Origin: Sinomicrobium weinanense
Lineage (GTDB): Bacteria > Bacteroidota > Bacteroidia > Flavobacteriales > Flavobacteriaceae
DNA: 64,000 nucleotides
Assembly: GCF_018863395.1 (NCBI RefSeq)
Contig: NZ_JAHKRR010000008.1
Coordinates: 62,001 to 126,000 of the forward strand
Direction: 5' to 3'
Position 1 is the stretch's first letter, and every line of letters starts with the position of its first letter. Below the pieces are notes generated by a model. That model had not been told where the DNA came from and searched no databases. It saw only the letters and a list, made by a program, of their open reading frames with translations. A program made the translations under genes and the position numbers. Shown piece after piece: positions 62,578-64,000 of this stretch.

Positions 62578-64000
62578 TTATTTTTCTTTTCTTATGGATT
62601 GATGTTCGAGATAGGTATTTAAATATTCTTGCTGTAATTCATCAGAATCTCCATATTGTTCGCGAAGTTCTTTCAATTTCTGATGCAGATCTGCCCTTAC
62701 TTCCGCATATTCGGGATCATCGTATATGTTATTCATCTCGTCCGGGTCTTCTTTGAGATCATACATTTCCCATTCATCAATGTCGTAATAAAAATGTATG
62801 AGTTTATATCGCTTCGTAGAAACCCCGTAATGCCGTTTTACCATGTGTACCGACGGGTATTCATAATAGGTATAATAAACGGCATCGCGCCATTTCTTTG
62901 ATTTTCCGCTCACCAGATCCCGGAACGACTCTCCCTGCATTGCTGACGGAGCCTGTACTTTGGCATAATCCAGAAGTGTCGGGGCAAAATCCAGGTTCTG
63001 GACCAGTTCGTCGATAACGGTCCCCGGTTTGATCTCTTTCGGGTATCGCATTAGCAAAGGTGTGCGAAAGGACTGTTCGTACATGAACCGCTTGTCGAAC
63101 CAACCGTGCTCCCCGAGGTAAAATCCCTGGTCGGAAGTATATATAACAATGGTGTTATCGGCAAGGTCGTTCTCTTCGAGGTAATTTAAAAGCTCTCCCA
63201 CACCATCGTCAACAGATTTAATGGTACGCAGGTAATCCTTGATATAGCGGTTATATTTCCACAGGGCTATTTCCCTGTCGCGGGTTTCGGCATCTTTAAA
63301 GACTTTTTTCGAGGTTTTAATATCTTTAAATGTCTTTTCTCCCGGAAAGTATTTTTCTATAAAGGCCTTGTTTTTTGGGCCGTAAGCCGCTTCCCACCGG
63401 GAGCGCTGCTCTTTGTTGAACCGCTTTAATTGATTATCCAGGCCGGTCTTATTTCCTTCGGGGCCGATCAGAAATTTAAAATCGTGCCCCCACATGGCAT
63501 GGCCTGCAATTTCCATTTCCTGGGTTTTGGCAGCCGTACCGCGTCCTTCGTATCCTGTTTCCGCATCAAAGAAATTATCAGGCGGAGTAAAGCTCATCTC
63601 ATCATACAGGTTCAGATATTCAGGCGCAGGTTTCCAATTACGATGAGGCGCCTTTTGATTATAGATCAGAAGAAAGGGTTTTTCTTTATCGCGATCTTCC
63701 TTTAACCATTTAAGGGCATATTCGGTGGTGATATCCGTCACATACCCCTCAATACGTTTGCGTTCTCCGTTGACCATAAAATCCGGGTTGTAATAGTGGC
63801 CCTGCCCTGGCAATACCATAGAAAAATCAAATCCCTGGGGAAGCCCGTCAAGATGTATCTTGCCGATCATGGCCGTAGCATAGCCTGCCTTTTGCAGTTC
63901 TTTCGGAAAACTCTCCTGGTCCCAGTTAAAGGGTTGTACATTGTCTACCTTACCATTTATAAAGCTGTGTTTGCCGGTAAGGATCACCGCACGGCTGGGG
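62578..64000 (-). CDS. Type I sulfatase, N-terminus cut by the window edge
   Basis: The frame continues beyond the right edge, so this is the C-terminal part (at least 473 residues). On the minus strand the last visible codons read PSRAVILTGKHSF, i.e. the end of the active-site motif C-x-P-S-R; its Cys and the metal-binding N-terminus lie beyond base 64000. The GTG at 63987 is internal and not a real start. Other family parts are AMIGKIHLDGLPQG, SDQGFYLGEHGWFDKRF and the C-terminal YDLKEDPDEMNN. It resembles the N-acetylglucosamine-6-sulfatase-like S1_11 group. It is 62 bases upstream of the sulfamidase-like gene in the same direction. Confidence 0.9.
   Translation of the reverse strand, partial: PSRAVILTGKHSFINGKVDNVQPFNWDQESFPKELQKAGYATAMIGKIHLDGLPQGFDFSMVLPGQGHYYNPDFMVNGERKRIEGYVTDITTEYALKWLKEDRDKEKPFLLIYNQKAPHRNWKPAPEYLNLYDEMSFTPPDNFFDAETGYEGRGTAAKTQEMEIAGHAMWGHDFKFLIGPEGNKTGLDNQLKRFNKEQRSRWEAAYGPKNKAFIEKYFPGEKTFKDIKTSKKVFKDAETRDREIALWKYNRYIKDYLRTIKSVDDGVGELLNYLEENDLADNTIVIYTSDQGFYLGEHGWFDKRFMYEQSFRTPLLMRYPKEIKPGTVIDELVQNLDFAPTLLDYAKVQAPSAMQGESFRDLVSGKSKKWRDAVYYTYYEYPSVHMVKRHYGVSTKRYKLIHFYYDIDEWEMYDLKEDPDEMNNIYDDPEYAEVRADLHQKLKELREQYGDSDELQQEYLNTYLEHQSIRKEK

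Noticed and set aside
63985-63987. GTG as start of the last sulfatase
   Set aside because: In-frame codons upstream read PSRA up to the edge, the end of the sulfatase active-site motif, so the gene continues beyond base 64000.
25452-64000. Ulvan utilisation locus
   Set aside because: Sulfatases and rhamnosidases are present, but no ulvan lyase and no unsaturated-uronyl hydrolase (GH88/GH105) was seen in the window.
1-64000. tRNA, rRNA, CRISPR arrays, integrase or transposase genes, riboswitches
   Set aside because: None was recognised by reading both strands. The repeats found are intergenic hairpin elements without evenly spaced units.

Overview
The window comes from a Bacteroidota genome, most likely a marine member of the Flavobacteriaceae. 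The evidence is two SusC/SusD pairs, lipoprotein signals with SCxx or GCxx lipoboxes, promoters of the TAnnTTTG type, almost no Shine-Dalgarno sequences, and a very high density of sulfatases. Nearly all genes from 3.4 kb to the right edge lie on the minus strand. No tRNA, rRNA, CRISPR or transposase gene was recognised.

Left edge (1-4.4 kb): the end of a MacB/FtsX-type ABC permease; a lipoprotein divergent from a membrane-anchored helix-turn-helix protein; a YdcF-like protein; then a gene-poor stretch with a decayed CTTTGTG-type repeat.

Locus A (4.4-24.1 kb): a compact polysaccharide utilisation locus (PUL). It encodes a LacI-type regulator, two GH172 enzymes, a GH116-type enzyme, SusC/SusD, an Fn3-like lipoprotein, two secreted proteins of unclear function, an FKBP-type prolyl isomerase, an FucP-type importer, an FucI-type isomerase and an AraB-type kinase. 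There is no fuculose-phosphate aldolase and no AraA. GH172 is known for D-arabinofuranosidases, FucI also isomerises D-arabinose, and AraB also phosphorylates D-ribulose. I therefore infer a D-arabinofuranose-glycan system: D-Araf glycan -> D-arabinose -> D-ribulose -> D-ribulose-5-phosphate. Five palindromic TTTAATCGATTAAA-like sites, in front of the GH172-led transcript, the SusC-led transcript and the LacI gene itself, make a coherent regulon.

Boundary (24.1-25.5 kb): three very small minus-strand genes, two of them under 60 codons, divergent from a small XRE regulator.

Locus B (25.5-48.4 kb): a second PUL for a sulfated, rhamnose-containing glycan. It has a GntR/LacI-hybrid regulator, two GH78 family alpha-L-rhamnosidases, SusC/SusD, GH127, a GH5-like enzyme, a beta-helix protein, three sulfatases, and two proteins next to SusD that share an unrecognised C-terminal domain.

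Ribose/nucleoside module (48.6-53.4 kb): a GRP-type sugar transporter, a ribokinase, a lipoprotein nucleoside hydrolase and a LacI regulator with a perfect 16-bp palindrome in the divergent region. It resembles the Bacteroides rus system. A CstA-type transporter follows.

Right part (55-64 kb): an FAD-dependent oxidoreductase lipoprotein, four more sulfatases (the last cut by the window edge) and an SGNH hydrolase. Four copies of a hairpin-forming repeat lie in the gaps between 48.4 and 56.9 kb. Two of them, flanking the transporter-ribokinase pair, carry the same 17-bp core in opposite orientation. A 197-bp stretch bounded by 16-bp inverted repeats lies at 56.9-57.1 kb.
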